DNA from: Caulobacter sp. BK020
GTDB lineage: Bacteria > Pseudomonadota > Alphaproteobacteria > Caulobacterales > Caulobacteraceae
DNA: 64,000 nt
Direction: 5' to 3'
NCBI RefSeq assembly: GCF_004342605.1
Contig: NZ_SLZL01000001.1
Location: 186,001 to 250,000 of the forward strand
Made by a program: the position numbers and the translations under genes. This document shows, piece by piece, positions 27,320 through 38,686 of the stretch (positions within the stretch are counted from its first letter, which is position 1; each line of letters starts with the position of its first letter). A model generated the notes under the pieces. That model saw only the letters and a program-made list of their open reading frames with translations. It made no database searches and was not told the origin of the DNA.

Positions 27320-28059
27320 GCGGCGGTCTTTCCGGCGGCGTAGGCGCGCGCCGCTTCCAGGTCCGAGGGATTGTCGACGGAGATCGGGGCCTCGGCGGCC
27401 ACGGCGGCGCGCAGGCTGAGGCCCAGCTCCATGGCCCGCAGCTGCTCCAGCTTCTCGCGCTTCTCCAGCGGCGAGGGCGGGGCGGCGTTGAAGGCTTCGA
27501 GCGCGGCGCGGCGGTAGCCATAGATGCCGATGTGCCGCCAGACGGGGGCGTCGCCATAGAGGGTGGAGCGGGTGAAATAGAGGGCCCGGCCCGACAGGCC
27601 GTCCTGCTCCAGGGCCAGCACGGCCTTGACCACGTCGGGATTGGACCGGTCGGCCGGCGAGGTCTCGGGCGCGACGACGGTGGCGATGTCGCAGCCGGGG
27701 TGGGCGTCCAGCAGGTCGGCGCAGGCGCTCAGCACCGAGGGCTGCACGAACGGCATGTCGCCCTGCAGGTTGACGACCACGTCGTGGCGGCGGTCCGGGT
27801 CCAGCACGTCGAGGGCGGCCAGGATGCGGTCCGAGCCCGAGGGCAGGGCCGGATCGGTCAGCACCGCCTGGCCGCCGGCCCGCTCGACCGCCTCGACGAT
27901 GGCGGCGTCGCCGGCCGCCACCGCCACCGGGCCGATTCCCGCCGCCTGGGCCTGACGCAGCACGCGCACGATCATCGGCAGGCCGCCGATGTCGGCCAAA
28001 GGCTTGTCCGGTAGGCGAGTGGCCGCCATGCGGGCGGGAATGACGACGATGGGGTTCAT
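27316..28059 (-). CDS. kdsB: 3-deoxy-manno-octulosonate cytidylyltransferase
   Basis: KdsB activates Kdo with CTP for lipopolysaccharide core synthesis. The 247-residue protein begins NPIVVIPARMAATRLPDKPLADIGGLPMI and contains VVNLQGDMPFVQP and HIGIYGYRRAAL, all family motifs. It is first in the kdsB-pheA-GH43 operon and divergent from a cytochrome c gene, an arrangement common in alphaproteobacteria. Confidence 0.95.
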   Translation of the reverse strand: MNPIVVIPARMAATRLPDKPLADIGGLPMIVRVLRQAQAAGIGPVAVAAGDAAIVEAVERAGGQAVLTDPALPSGSDRILAALDVLDPDRRHDVVVNLQGDMPFVQPSVLSACADLLDAHPGCDIATVVAPETSPADRSNPDVVKAVLALEQDGLSGRALYFTRSTLYGDAPVWRHIGIYGYRRAALEAFNAAPPSPLEKREKLEQLRAMELGLSLRAAVAAEAPISVDNPSDLEAARAYAAGKTAA

Positions 28060-28217
28060 GAAAGGCCGATGCGGGTCAAAACCGTTGCTGCCCGGTTGCG
28101 CCCCGGGCGGTAGCGTGTAAGAGACGCGAGCGCAACATGGAGCGCGCGGGGGAAACCTCCGGGCGCGGATTTCGGGCCTGTCGTCAGACGGCCCCCAAGA
28201 GGCTGGTAAGGCTTTAG

Positions 28218-28922
28218 ATGAGCGACCTGACGTTCAACAAGATCGCTGGCGGCGTGCTGCTGACCGGCCTGATCATTTTCGGTCTGCGGGAAGCGTCGGA
28301 CATCGTTTTCGCCAAGCACGAGCTTGAGAAGCCCGGCTACGAGATCGCGGTCGCCGAAGAGGCGGGCGAAGGCGGCGCCGCGGCCGAGGCCGCGCCCGAC
28401 TGGGGCAGCGTCCTGACCCCCGCCAACGTCGCCGCCGGCCAGGCCGTCAGCGCCAAGTGCGCCTCGTGCCACAACTTCACCGCCGAGAATCACACCGGCC
28501 CCGGCCTGTTCGGCGTGGTGGGCCGCAAGCCCGGCACCCATCCCGGCTTCGCCTATTCGCCGGCCATGGTCGATTACGGCAACAAGAACCCGGTCTGGGA
28601 CTACGACAAGCTGGACACCTTCCTGAAGGCGCCGGGCAAGGACGTCTCGGGCACCAAGATGACCTTCGTCGGCCTGAAGAAGCAGGAAGACCGGATCGCC
28701 ATCATCGCCTACCTGCACAGCCTGGGCTCGTCCCTGCCGATCCCGGCCCCGAAGCCGGCCGGCGCGGCTCCGGCTCCCGCTGGCGAGGCTCCGGCCGCCG
28801 GCGCGGCCGCTTCCGGCGCCGCCCCCGCGGCTTCGGGCGCTCCGGCTCCGGCCGGGGCTGGAGCTCCGGCCGCCGGCGCGCCGGCCACCCCGGCCCCGGC
28901 CGCGACGACCGCCAAGTCCTGA
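28218..28922 (+). CDS. Membrane-anchored class I cytochrome c
   Basis: The 234-residue protein has an N-terminal membrane anchor (IAGGVLLTGLIIFGL), one c-type heme site CASCH (81-85), the axial Met147 in GTKMTFVG and the FAYSPAM motif of the CycM/c552 group, which passes electrons from bc1 to cytochrome oxidase. The last ~65 residues are an unusual Ala/Pro/Gly tail that should be disordered in the periplasm. A strong terminator follows. Confidence 0.92.
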   Translation: MSDLTFNKIAGGVLLTGLIIFGLREASDIVFAKHELEKPGYEIAVAEEAGEGGAAAEAAPDWGSVLTPANVAAGQAVSAKCASCHNFTAENHTGPGLFGVVGRKPGTHPGFAYSPAMVDYGNKNPVWDYDKLDTFLKAPGKDVSGTKMTFVGLKKQEDRIAIIAYLHSLGSSLPIPAPKPAGAAPAPAGEAPAAGAAASGAAPAASGAPAPAGAGAPAAGAPATPAPAATTAKS

Positions 28923-28945
28923 TCGTCGTCAGGTCCGAAGAATCG

Positions 28946-28975
28946 AAGGCCGCGAAGCTCGCTTCGCGGCCTTTT
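28946..28975 (+). terminator. Rho-independent terminator after the cytochrome c gene
   Basis: A perfect 12-bp stem (28946-28957 with 28962-28973) with loop CTCG is followed by TTTT-rich sequence. Confidence 0.88.
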
Positions 28976-29098
28976 CCTTGCCGCCTTTCCAGGCGCCCCA
29001 GGCCTCGTGGAACCACCCGCAGCAAAGCTGCCTTGCCGTTTATCCCCATTCCATGAGTAGAGTATCGGACCGTACCGCTTCACCGGAACCGTTCGACC

Positions 29099-29623
29099 AT
29101 GACGTCTCGCCTGCTGGCCGCCTCCTTCGCCGCGCTGCTGATCGCCGCCCCCGCTTCGGCCCTCCCAAGCCTGGCCTGGGCCGCCAAGGCGCCGACCGTG
29201 GCCCTCAAGTCGCTGGCCGACCTGCCGACCCCGCCTTACCCCTACGACGAGAAGGCCGACGCCGAGGCCGACGTCGCCGCCGCGCTCAAGCGCGCGAAGA
29301 AGGCCCACAAGCTGACCCTGATCGATTTCGGCGGCAACTGGTGCGGCGACTGCCGGGTCTTCGCCGGCGTCATCGAACAGCCGGACGTCAAGGCCTGGGT
29401 CGACAAGCATTACGAGGTCGTGACGGTCAACGTCGGCCGCTACGACAAGAACATGCAGATCCCCGCCCGCTACGGCCTGGACAAGCTGAAGGGCGTGCCC
29501 AGCTTCCTGGTGGTCGACGCCAAGGGCAAGCTGGTCAACGACGGCGCCTTCTTCGCCCTGACCGACGCCCGCCACATGACGCCGCAGTCGATCGTCGACT
29601 GGCTGGCCCAGTGGCCGAAATAG
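29099..29623 (+). CDS. Periplasmic thioredoxin-fold protein
   Basis: The 174-residue protein has a Sec signal peptide (ending near ASALPSLAWAA) and a thioredoxin domain with the active site NWCGDCRVF (Cys82, Cys85), the VTVNVGRYD strand and the cis-Pro motif KGVPSFLVVD. It probably acts in periplasmic thiol-disulfide exchange; partners are unknown. A hairpin separates it from the convergent NlpC/P60 gene. Confidence 0.85.
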   Translation: MTSRLLAASFAALLIAAPASALPSLAWAAKAPTVALKSLADLPTPPYPYDEKADAEADVAAALKRAKKAHKLTLIDFGGNWCGDCRVFAGVIEQPDVKAWVDKHYEVVTVNVGRYDKNMQIPARYGLDKLKGVPSFLVVDAKGKLVNDGAFFALTDARHMTPQSIVDWLAQWPK

Positions 29624-29636
29624 GCGCGCGCTGACC

Positions 29637-29663
29637 GGGGACACGCCCTCGCGGCGTGTCCCC
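29637..29663. terminator. Bidirectional hairpin between convergent genes
   Basis: The 11-base arms 29637-29647 and 29653-29663 form a perfect GC-rich stem with a 5-base loop between the thioredoxin-fold and NlpC/P60 genes. Confidence 0.65.
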
Positions 29664-29671
29664 GTCTGTAG

Positions 29672-30513
29672 CTACGGCCTTCTCCACCCCGTCACCGCCC
29701 CGCCGCCGGCCGCCTCGATCCGGGCCACGGCCCCGGCCAGGGGCTCGACCGCCACGGCCATGTGGTGGGCGTTGGCGTGCAGGATGGTGTCGGCGTCCAG
29801 CAGCAGGGCCACGTGGCCCTTCCAGAACACCAGGTCGCCGCGCCGGCGGTCGGCCTCGGCGATCGGCGCGAAGAAGGCCAGCTGCATGTCGGTGTCGCGC
29901 GGGACGGCCTTGCCGCAGGCCGCCAGGGCCTGCTGCACCAGGCCCGAGCAGTCCAGGCCCAGCGATTCGCGGCCGCCCCACTGGTAGGGCGCGCCCAGAT
30001 AGCCCTCGGCCACGGCCACGTGATCGCCCAGCGACACGCCGACCGGCGCCAGGTGGGCGGCGACGAACCAGCCCGTGCCCTCGCCCCGGGCGAACCGCCC
30101 CTCGGTCGCCTCGATCGCGGTCAGGGCGTTCTGCGAATAGAGGCCCACCGGCTGTGACTTGATGTCGGGCTCGGCGAAGGCGTAGGTGCGCGGGACCGCC
30201 ACCTGGCAGGTGGCCGGCGCGCCGCGGGCGGCCAGGTCGTCCTCGGCGACGAAGCCGACATAGCCGTCGCGCGCCGCCTGCCCCCAGGCGAAGCCGTCCT
30301 TGACCTCCAGCACCTTGAACAGCTCGCCGAACAGCAGCTGGTCCCACTGCTCGGCCATCGGGTGGGCGGCCTTGCGCAGGGCGGCGGTCGGGACGGCGAC
30401 CTGGCGCAGGGTCGGGGCCTCGTAGCGCTCGGCGGCGACCAGGCCCTGCAGGTCGAGATCGGCCAGGTCGGGCCGGGCGAGGGTCACCCGGGGATCGTAC
30501 GGGCGCGGACCGC

Positions 30514-30517
<4 letters not shown>
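29672..30517 (-). CDS. NlpC/P60 family cell-wall endopeptidase with SH3 domains
   Basis: The 281-residue protein has an N-terminal helical and SH3-like part, including LFGELFKVLEVKDGFAWGQAARDGYVGFVAEDDL, and a C-terminal NlpC/P60 domain with the nucleophile Cys in LGLDCSGLVQQAL and the His in FWKGHVALLLD. Family members cleave gamma-D-Glu-diaminopimelate bonds of peptidoglycan stem peptides. No signal peptide is visible, so it may process muropeptides in the cytosol. It overlaps the leucyl aminopeptidase gene by four bases, which also suits peptide recycling. Confidence 0.87.
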
Positions 30518-31938
<1,421 letters not shown>

Positions 31939-31964
31939 GGACGCGCCCTTGAGGGGTGAAAATT

Positions 31965-32864
31965 ATGCTTAACGATTCCTTGAGGGCCGCGCGCGAGGAT
32001 GCGGGCGCCGTCGGGAGATTCCTCTTCATGTGTCGCATGCGCGCGCGCCTCGCAACCGTTCTTGGCCCTGTCCTCGCCTCCGGCGTGTGGATGGCGGCGT
32101 CGGCCCACGCCGCCGACAAGCCCGCGCCGTCCGCTCCGGTCGCCGCGCCGCCCGCCGCCGCGCCCGAGGCGCCGCCCAAGGCCACGCCCGCCGAGCGGGC
32201 CGAGGCCCAGCGCGCCGATCCCCTGACCCGCATGGCCTTCTGGGCGTCGCAGGTCGAGCGCGACGGCCGCGACGTCGAGGCCGGCGTCGGCCTGTCCCAG
32301 GCCCTGCGCGCCCTGGGCCGCTATGACGAGGCCGCCGATGCGGCCGCCAGCGTGCTGATCGTCGCTCCCGACAACTACGACGCCCTGATGGAATCGGCCC
32401 GGGCGAACGTGGCGCGCGGCCAGGGCTTCTACGCCATCGAGCCGGGCCGCAAGGCCGCCGCCCTGCAGCCGCGCGACTGGCGTCCGCTGTCGCTGCTGGG
32501 CGTGGCCTACGAGCAGGCCAAGCGCGACGACGAGGCCCTGGCGGCCCATCGCCAGGCCGTGGCCCTGGCCCCCGCCGAGGCGGTTCCGCTGACCAATCTG
32601 GCCTTGCACCTGGCCTCGACCGGCGACCTGCCGGGCGCCGAGAAGCTGCTGCGCCAGGCCGCCGTCCTGCCCACCGCCACCATCCAGGTGCGCCAGAACC
32701 TGGCCCTGGTGGTCGGACTTCAGGGGCGCCTCGACGAGGCCGAGAAGCTCGCCCGCCAGGACCTGCCGCCGGAATCGGTCGACAACAACCTGGCCTGGCT
32801 CCGCGCCGCCGTCGGCCAGGCCGGCGCGACCCGGTCATACGACGCGGTGAAGGCGGGGGGTTAG
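31965..32864 (+). CDS. Tetratricopeptide repeat protein, TadD-like
   Basis: About 299 residues from the ATG at 31965, which has GAGGGG eight bases upstream; an ATG at 32028 is an alternative. A hydrophobic leader ends in ASAHA, then a Pro/Ala linker, then about five TPR units (ALRALGRYDEAADAAASVLIVAPDNYDAL and following). It lies at the end of the pilus cluster and converges on the last platform gene. Tad systems include a TPR lipoprotein, TadD, that helps assemble the secretin; this protein may fill that role, but it has no lipobox. Confidence 0.75.
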   Translation: MLNDSLRAAREDAGAVGRFLFMCRMRARLATVLGPVLASGVWMAASAHAADKPAPSAPVAAPPAAAPEAPPKATPAERAEAQRADPLTRMAFWASQVERDGRDVEAGVGLSQALRALGRYDEAADAAASVLIVAPDNYDALMESARANVARGQGFYAIEPGRKAAALQPRDWRPLSLLGVAYEQAKRDDEALAAHRQAVALAPAEAVPLTNLALHLASTGDLPGAEKLLRQAAVLPTATIQVRQNLALVVGLQGRLDEAEKLARQDLPPESVDNNLAWLRAAVGQAGATRSYDAVKAGG

Positions 32865-32877
32865 GGGGCGCCTGCCC

Positions 32878-32934
32878 CAGTTCCCTTGTATCTGGATCGC
32901 GGCTCGAAGGCGTGATCCAGATACAAGGGAACTG
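32878..32934. terminator. Long perfect hairpin between TPR gene and cpaH
   Basis: The 21-base arms 32878-32898 and 32914-32934 are perfect inverted repeats with a 15-base loop. They occupy almost the whole gap between two convergent genes. There is no T-tract, so it may block read-through or protect both 3' ends. Confidence 0.7.
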
Positions 32935-32942
32935 AAGGCCCC

Positions 32943-33917
32943 CTACCGGCCCTTCATCACGTCCTGGATCTTGATGATCGCCGGGCCCATGATCACGACG
33001 AACAGCACGGGCAGGAAGAACACGATCATCGGCACGGTCAGCTTGGCCGGCAGGGCCGCGGCCTTCTTTTCGGCGGCCGACAGGCGCAGTTCGCGGTTTT
33101 CCTTGGCCATCACCCGCAGCGCCGCGCCCAGCGGGGTGCCGTAGCGCTCGGCCTGGACCATGGCGGTGACCACCGAGCGGATGCCGGGATGGTTGGTGCG
33201 CCGGGCCAGGCCTTCGTAGGCCAGGCGCCGCTCGGGCAGGTAGCTGAGCTCGGCGGTCAGCAGGCTGAGCTCCTCGGCCAGCTCCATCGAGGCCGAGCCG
33301 ACCTCGGACCCGACCTTGGCGATGGCCGCCTCGATCGACATGCCGCTCTCGACGCAGATCAGCATCAGGTCCAGGGCGTCGGGGAACGCCGCGACGATCG
33401 ACTCGCGACGCTTCTGGGCGGCGTTGGAGATGTAGAGGTTGGGCGCGTAGTAGCCGGCCGTCAGGGCCAGGAAGCAGATGGCGATCTTCTGCATCGTCAG
33501 CAGGCCGAAGCCGTTGACGACATAGAGGTAGAACGCGGTCACCACCGCAAACGCGAACGGCATCACGAAGCGGAAGAAGTAGAAGGTCGAAACCGGCTTG
33601 GGACCGCGGAAGCCGGCCTGGGCCAGCTTGTCGACCACCTTGGGATCTTCGAGCAGCCTGGACAGCTGCAGGCGCTCGACGACGTTCTTGTACATTCCCT
33701 CGTCGACATGGCGCAGCGAACCGCCGCCGCCCTTCTGGGCCATGGCCTCGCGCGAGCGGCGGCGCAGCTCCTCGCGGCGGTTGGCCACCGACTTCAGCCG
33801 GCCTTCCAGGTTGTTGTTGCTCATCATCGGCGACGCCAGGGTGACGATGGTGGCGAACACCACGATGGCGATGAAGGCGCTGAACAGGGTCTGGGGATTG
33901 GTGAGCATCTCGATCAT
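32943..33917 (-). CDS. cpaH: Tad pilus inner-membrane platform protein (TadC/CpaH)
   Basis: The 324-residue protein is a type II secretion F-domain protein: an N-terminal helix (MIEMLTNPQTLFSAFIAIVVFATIVTL), the F domain with FPDALDLMLICVESGMSIEAAIAKVGSEV and two final helices ending FFLPVLFVVIMGPAIIKIQDVMKGR. By family knowledge it pairs with TadB to form the platform on which the CpaF ATPase acts. It is the last gene of the cpaB-H run. Confidence 0.93.
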   Translation of the reverse strand: MIEMLTNPQTLFSAFIAIVVFATIVTLASPMMSNNNLEGRLKSVANRREELRRRSREAMAQKGGGGSLRHVDEGMYKNVVERLQLSRLLEDPKVVDKLAQAGFRGPKPVSTFYFFRFVMPFAFAVVTAFYLYVVNGFGLLTMQKIAICFLALTAGYYAPNLYISNAAQKRRESIVAAFPDALDLMLICVESGMSIEAAIAKVGSEVGSASMELAEELSLLTAELSYLPERRLAYEGLARRTNHPGIRSVVTAMVQAERYGTPLGAALRVMAKENRELRLSAAEKKAAALPAKLTVPMIVFFLPVLFVVIMGPAIIKIQDVMKGR

Positions 33918-33928
33918 GGCCGCTCCCC

Positions 33929-34909
33929 CTAGAACTTGAAATTGATCATCTTGCGCATCACGAAGATGCCCAGGCTCATCCAGAAGCCCGCCGCCAACAG
34001 CATCAGGTGGCCGCGCGGGTCGCTGAACATCGGCGCCATGTAGCTGGGCGCGGTGACCGAGATCAGCGCGACGACGCTGGGCGGCAGGCAGCCGATGATG
34101 AAGGCCGAGGCGACGGCTTCGGCCGACAGGGCCTTGATCTTCTCGGCCATCAGCTTGCGGGCCCGCAGCACCGTCGACAGGTTGCCCAGCGCCTCGGCCA
34201 GGTTGCCGCCGGTCTTGGCCTGGATGGTCAGGACGATGGTGAAGAAGCGCAGCTCGTTGGTCGGCATGCGCTCGTACATGCGTTCCAGCGCCTGCTCCAT
34301 CGACATGCCCATGCCGGTGTTCTCGACCAGGACGCGGAATTCGCCGGCCAGGGGCTCGGGGCATTCCTTGCCGATGATCTTCAGGCAGTCATGGACCGGC
34401 AGGCCCGACTTGATGCCGCGCACGATGATGTCGATGGCGTCGGAGAAGGCGTTGGTGAACTTCTTGGTGCGGGCCTTGGCCATCATGCCGACCACCCAGC
34501 GCGGCAGGCCGAAGCCGGCGGCGAAGGCCGCGCCCAGGGCCAGGAGCGGCATCTGGCGCAGCAGCAGCAGCACCAGGCCGACGGTCAGGCCGATCACGCC
34601 GCTGACGATCCAGAACATCCGGACGTTCTCGCCCAGGCCGGCCGCCCTCAGGCGCGCGGCGATGGTCAGCGTGGCCTTCTTTTTCTTCTGGTCCTGTTCC
34701 TTCAGGGTCTTGAGAATCTGCTTGCGACGGGCGTCGGGCGTGCTGGCCGCGGCCTTGGCGCGGGCGGCGACGGCCTGGCGGTCGCCGCCGGCGATCAGCT
34801 GGGCGCGCTTGACGGTCTTGGCCGAGCCGCTGTCGCCGCCGCCGGCCAGCACGAAGCCCAGACCCGCGATGGTGATGAAGCCGAGGACGCCGGCGAGGAT
34901 GAACAGCAT
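33929..34909 (-). CDS. cpaG: Tad pilus inner-membrane platform protein (TadB/CpaG)
   Basis: The 326-residue protein has an N-terminal helix, two more at about 85-125, an F domain with FSDAIDIIVRGIKSGLPVHDCLKIIGKE and RMPTNELRFFTIVLTIQAKTGGNLAEALGNLSTVLR, and a last helical pair. These are the TadB marks. It is three bases from the cpaF stop and 11 bases before cpaH, within one operon. Confidence 0.94.
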   Translation of the reverse strand: MLFILAGVLGFITIAGLGFVLAGGGDSGSAKTVKRAQLIAGGDRQAVAARAKAAASTPDARRKQILKTLKEQDQKKKKATLTIAARLRAAGLGENVRMFWIVSGVIGLTVGLVLLLLRQMPLLALGAAFAAGFGLPRWVVGMMAKARTKKFTNAFSDAIDIIVRGIKSGLPVHDCLKIIGKECPEPLAGEFRVLVENTGMGMSMEQALERMYERMPTNELRFFTIVLTIQAKTGGNLAEALGNLSTVLRARKLMAEKIKALSAEAVASAFIIGCLPPSVVALISVTAPSYMAPMFSDPRGHLMLLAAGFWMSLGIFVMRKMINFKF

Positions 34910-34912
34910 CGC

Positions 34913-36430
<1,518 letters not shown>

Positions 36431-36433
36431 GCC

Positions 36434-37960
36434 CTACTTCTTCTTGAACAGGCTGGAGAGGACCGAGGTCTTCTGGACCGCCGGCGGTTCGCGGCGGCTG
36501 ATCAGGCGCGCCAGATGGTCGATGCCCTCGGCGGCCTTCGACTTGGGCGCCACCTCGGCGACCATCTGGCCGTTGTTGGCGGCCTGGCCGAAGGGCTTGG
36601 GGTCGAACGGCAGCACCAGGGACGGCGTCAGGCCCAGGGCCTCGCCGAAGTCCTTGACCGGGATCTCGGGACGGCCCGGCACGCCCACCTGGTTCAGCAC
36701 CAGGCGCGGCGGGGCGTCGTTCGGACGCGCGGCCCGCACCAGGTCGATGATGTTCTTGGCGTTGCGCAAGCTGGCCAGGTCGGGCGTGGCCACCACCACC
36801 AGGTCGTCGCTGGCGATCAGCACCCGGCGGGTCCAGGCGCTCCAGCTGTGTGGCAGGTCCAGCACCACGAAGGGCGCCGCGCCGCGGATCTTCTGGGTGA
36901 CCTCCTCGAAGGCGTCGGCCGGGATCTCGTAGTCCTGGTCCAGGGCGCCGGGCGCGGCGAACAGCGACAGGCGGTCGCCGCAGCGGACCATCATCCGGTC
37001 CATCAGCACCGGGTCCAGGCGGTCAGGCTGGGTCAGGGCGTCGAGCACGCCCTGCAGCGGGTCCTGGTTGAAGTCGAGCCCGGCGGTGCCGAACGGCAGG
37101 TCCAGGTCGACCATCACCGTGGCGGCCTGCACGCGCTCGGCCATCGACCAGGCGAAGTTGTGGGCCAGGGTCGAGGATCCGACGCCGCCCTTGGCCCCGA
37201 CGAAGGCGATCTGCCGGCCGATGAACGGCGCGGAGGGATCGGCATACAGGCTTGAGACCGCGCGGATGATCTGCAGCGGCCCCTGGGGCTGGGTGATGTA
37301 CTCGCTGACCCCGCGCCGCATCAGTTCGCGATAGAGGGCGATGTCGTTGGTCTGGCCGATGACCACGACCTTGGTGCCCGGGTCGCAGACCTGGGCCAGG
37401 CCGTCCAGCAGGGCCAGCATGCGCGGCGCGGCGTCCAGGCTCTCGACCAGCACCAGCGAGGGGGTCGACTGGTTCTGGTAATAGGCCACCGCCGCCTCCA
37501 GCCCGCCGGGCTGGGCGATGGTCGAGGCGCGGGCCATTCGTCGGTCGGCCGCGGCGGCCTCGACCAGGGCGACGGTCTCGGCGCGGGCGCAGAAGGCGTG
37601 GATGGTGATGCGCGGCACGGCCGCCTCGCCCATGTCGGCGTCGGCGGCGGCGAGGACCTCCTGCACCAGGGCCTCGGTCGTGCCGACCGGATGGACAACC
37701 GGCGCCACCGGTTCGGCCGCCTCGATCGGCGGGGCCCGGGTCGCCGCGGTCGCGGCGGCCGGCGGCTTGGGCGCATAGGGCTCGGCCAGCGGCAGGTCCG
37801 CGAACGGCGCGGAGACGGTTTCGCGAGGGCGCACGGACGGGAACTCGGCGAACGGGTCGTCGCCGCCCAGCACGGCGCCGGGCGCGGTCCCGGTCGTGGC
37901 GAAGTCGTCGTCGGCCTCGAAGCCCAGGTCGAAGGGGTCGTGATCGCTGCGCGTGGCCAT
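36434..37960 (-). CDS. cpaE: Pilus polar-localisation protein CpaE (TadZ)
   Basis: The 508-residue protein has a ~130-residue acidic, Pro/Ala-rich N-terminus, a receiver-like domain without the phosphorylation site (TKVVVIGQTNDIALYRELMRRGVSEYITQPQ) and a MinD/ParA-like ATPase domain with IAFVGAKGGVGSSTLAHN in place of a classic Walker A. CpaE/TadZ proteins place the pilus machine at the pole. The start shares one base with the cpaD stop. Confidence 0.95.
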   Translation of the reverse strand: MATRSDHDPFDLGFEADDDFATTGTAPGAVLGGDDPFAEFPSVRPRETVSAPFADLPLAEPYAPKPPAAATAATRAPPIEAAEPVAPVVHPVGTTEALVQEVLAAADADMGEAAVPRITIHAFCARAETVALVEAAAADRRMARASTIAQPGGLEAAVAYYQNQSTPSLVLVESLDAAPRMLALLDGLAQVCDPGTKVVVIGQTNDIALYRELMRRGVSEYITQPQGPLQIIRAVSSLYADPSAPFIGRQIAFVGAKGGVGSSTLAHNFAWSMAERVQAATVMVDLDLPFGTAGLDFNQDPLQGVLDALTQPDRLDPVLMDRMMVRCGDRLSLFAAPGALDQDYEIPADAFEEVTQKIRGAAPFVVLDLPHSWSAWTRRVLIASDDLVVVATPDLASLRNAKNIIDLVRAARPNDAPPRLVLNQVGVPGRPEIPVKDFGEALGLTPSLVLPFDPKPFGQAANNGQMVAEVAPKSKAAEGIDHLARLISRREPPAVQKTSVLSSLFKKK

Positions 37961-38676
37961 CAGTTGACCGCCTTCGAAACAACGCCGTTGGACTGCTCGT
38001 CCTTGGCCGAAGAGGTGACCTCGCCCTTGCGGTACTTGTCGAGCACGGTGGCGCGGCGGCCGGAGTCGATCGCCGTTTCGGCGCGCGGACCCAGCAGATC
38101 CTCGGGATTGGCCACCTGGGCGGCGATGTTGGCGGTCACCGCGCAGCCGAAGTTCTCGTAGGCGGCGTTGTTGCGGGTGGCGGCGAGGTTCTCCCAACCG
38201 CCGCATTGCGGGACGCTGGCGGTGAAGCGCAGGAAGCCGACCCTCAGCGGCGCGTCCGGCGCGCCCGCGGCGTCATAGCCGGTCACCCGGACCTTGGCGG
38301 CCGGCGCGCCCATGGCGACCAGGCGCTGGCGGGCGGCCATCGCCATGCGGCCGGCCATCTCGCCGCGGGCCCCGCCGATCGGGGCGTTGACGACGATCTC
38401 CCGCGCCTCGACCGCCATCCAGCGGCCCAGCAGCCCGTCCAGGGCCTGGATCTGCGCCGCCGACAGCCCCTCGGCATGGAGCGCCAGCTGCACCTCGTCC
38501 GGCCGCGAGTCGATATGGACGCGGTCTTCCCACTGCTGGGTTTCGGTGCGCGGCGCGGCGGCGGTTTCGGGGCCGGCGGCCGGAGCGGCGCAGGCGGCCA
38601 GCAGCGACAGGACCAGGCCTGCGGCGGCCAGTTTCGGGGCCGTCAGGAGCGAAGAAGAAGGATGGGGTCGCGTCAT
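37960..38676 (-). CDS. cpaD: Pilus assembly lipoprotein CpaD
   Basis: The 238-residue protein has a lipobox LSLLAACAAP with Cys at about 29 and the CpaD family core with PLRVGFLRFTASVPQCGGWENLAATRNNAAYENFGCAVTANIAAQVANPEDLLGPR. CpaD is an outer-membrane or periplasmic partner of the CpaC secretin. It lies between cpaC and cpaE in the operon. Confidence 0.93.
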   Translation of the reverse strand: MTRPHPSSSLLTAPKLAAAGLVLSLLAACAAPAAGPETAAAPRTETQQWEDRVHIDSRPDEVQLALHAEGLSAAQIQALDGLLGRWMAVEAREIVVNAPIGGARGEMAGRMAMAARQRLVAMGAPAAKVRVTGYDAAGAPDAPLRVGFLRFTASVPQCGGWENLAATRNNAAYENFGCAVTANIAAQVANPEDLLGPRAETAIDSGRRATVLDKYRKGEVTSSAKDEQSNGVVSKAVN

Positions 38677-38686
38677 GTCCGCGTTC

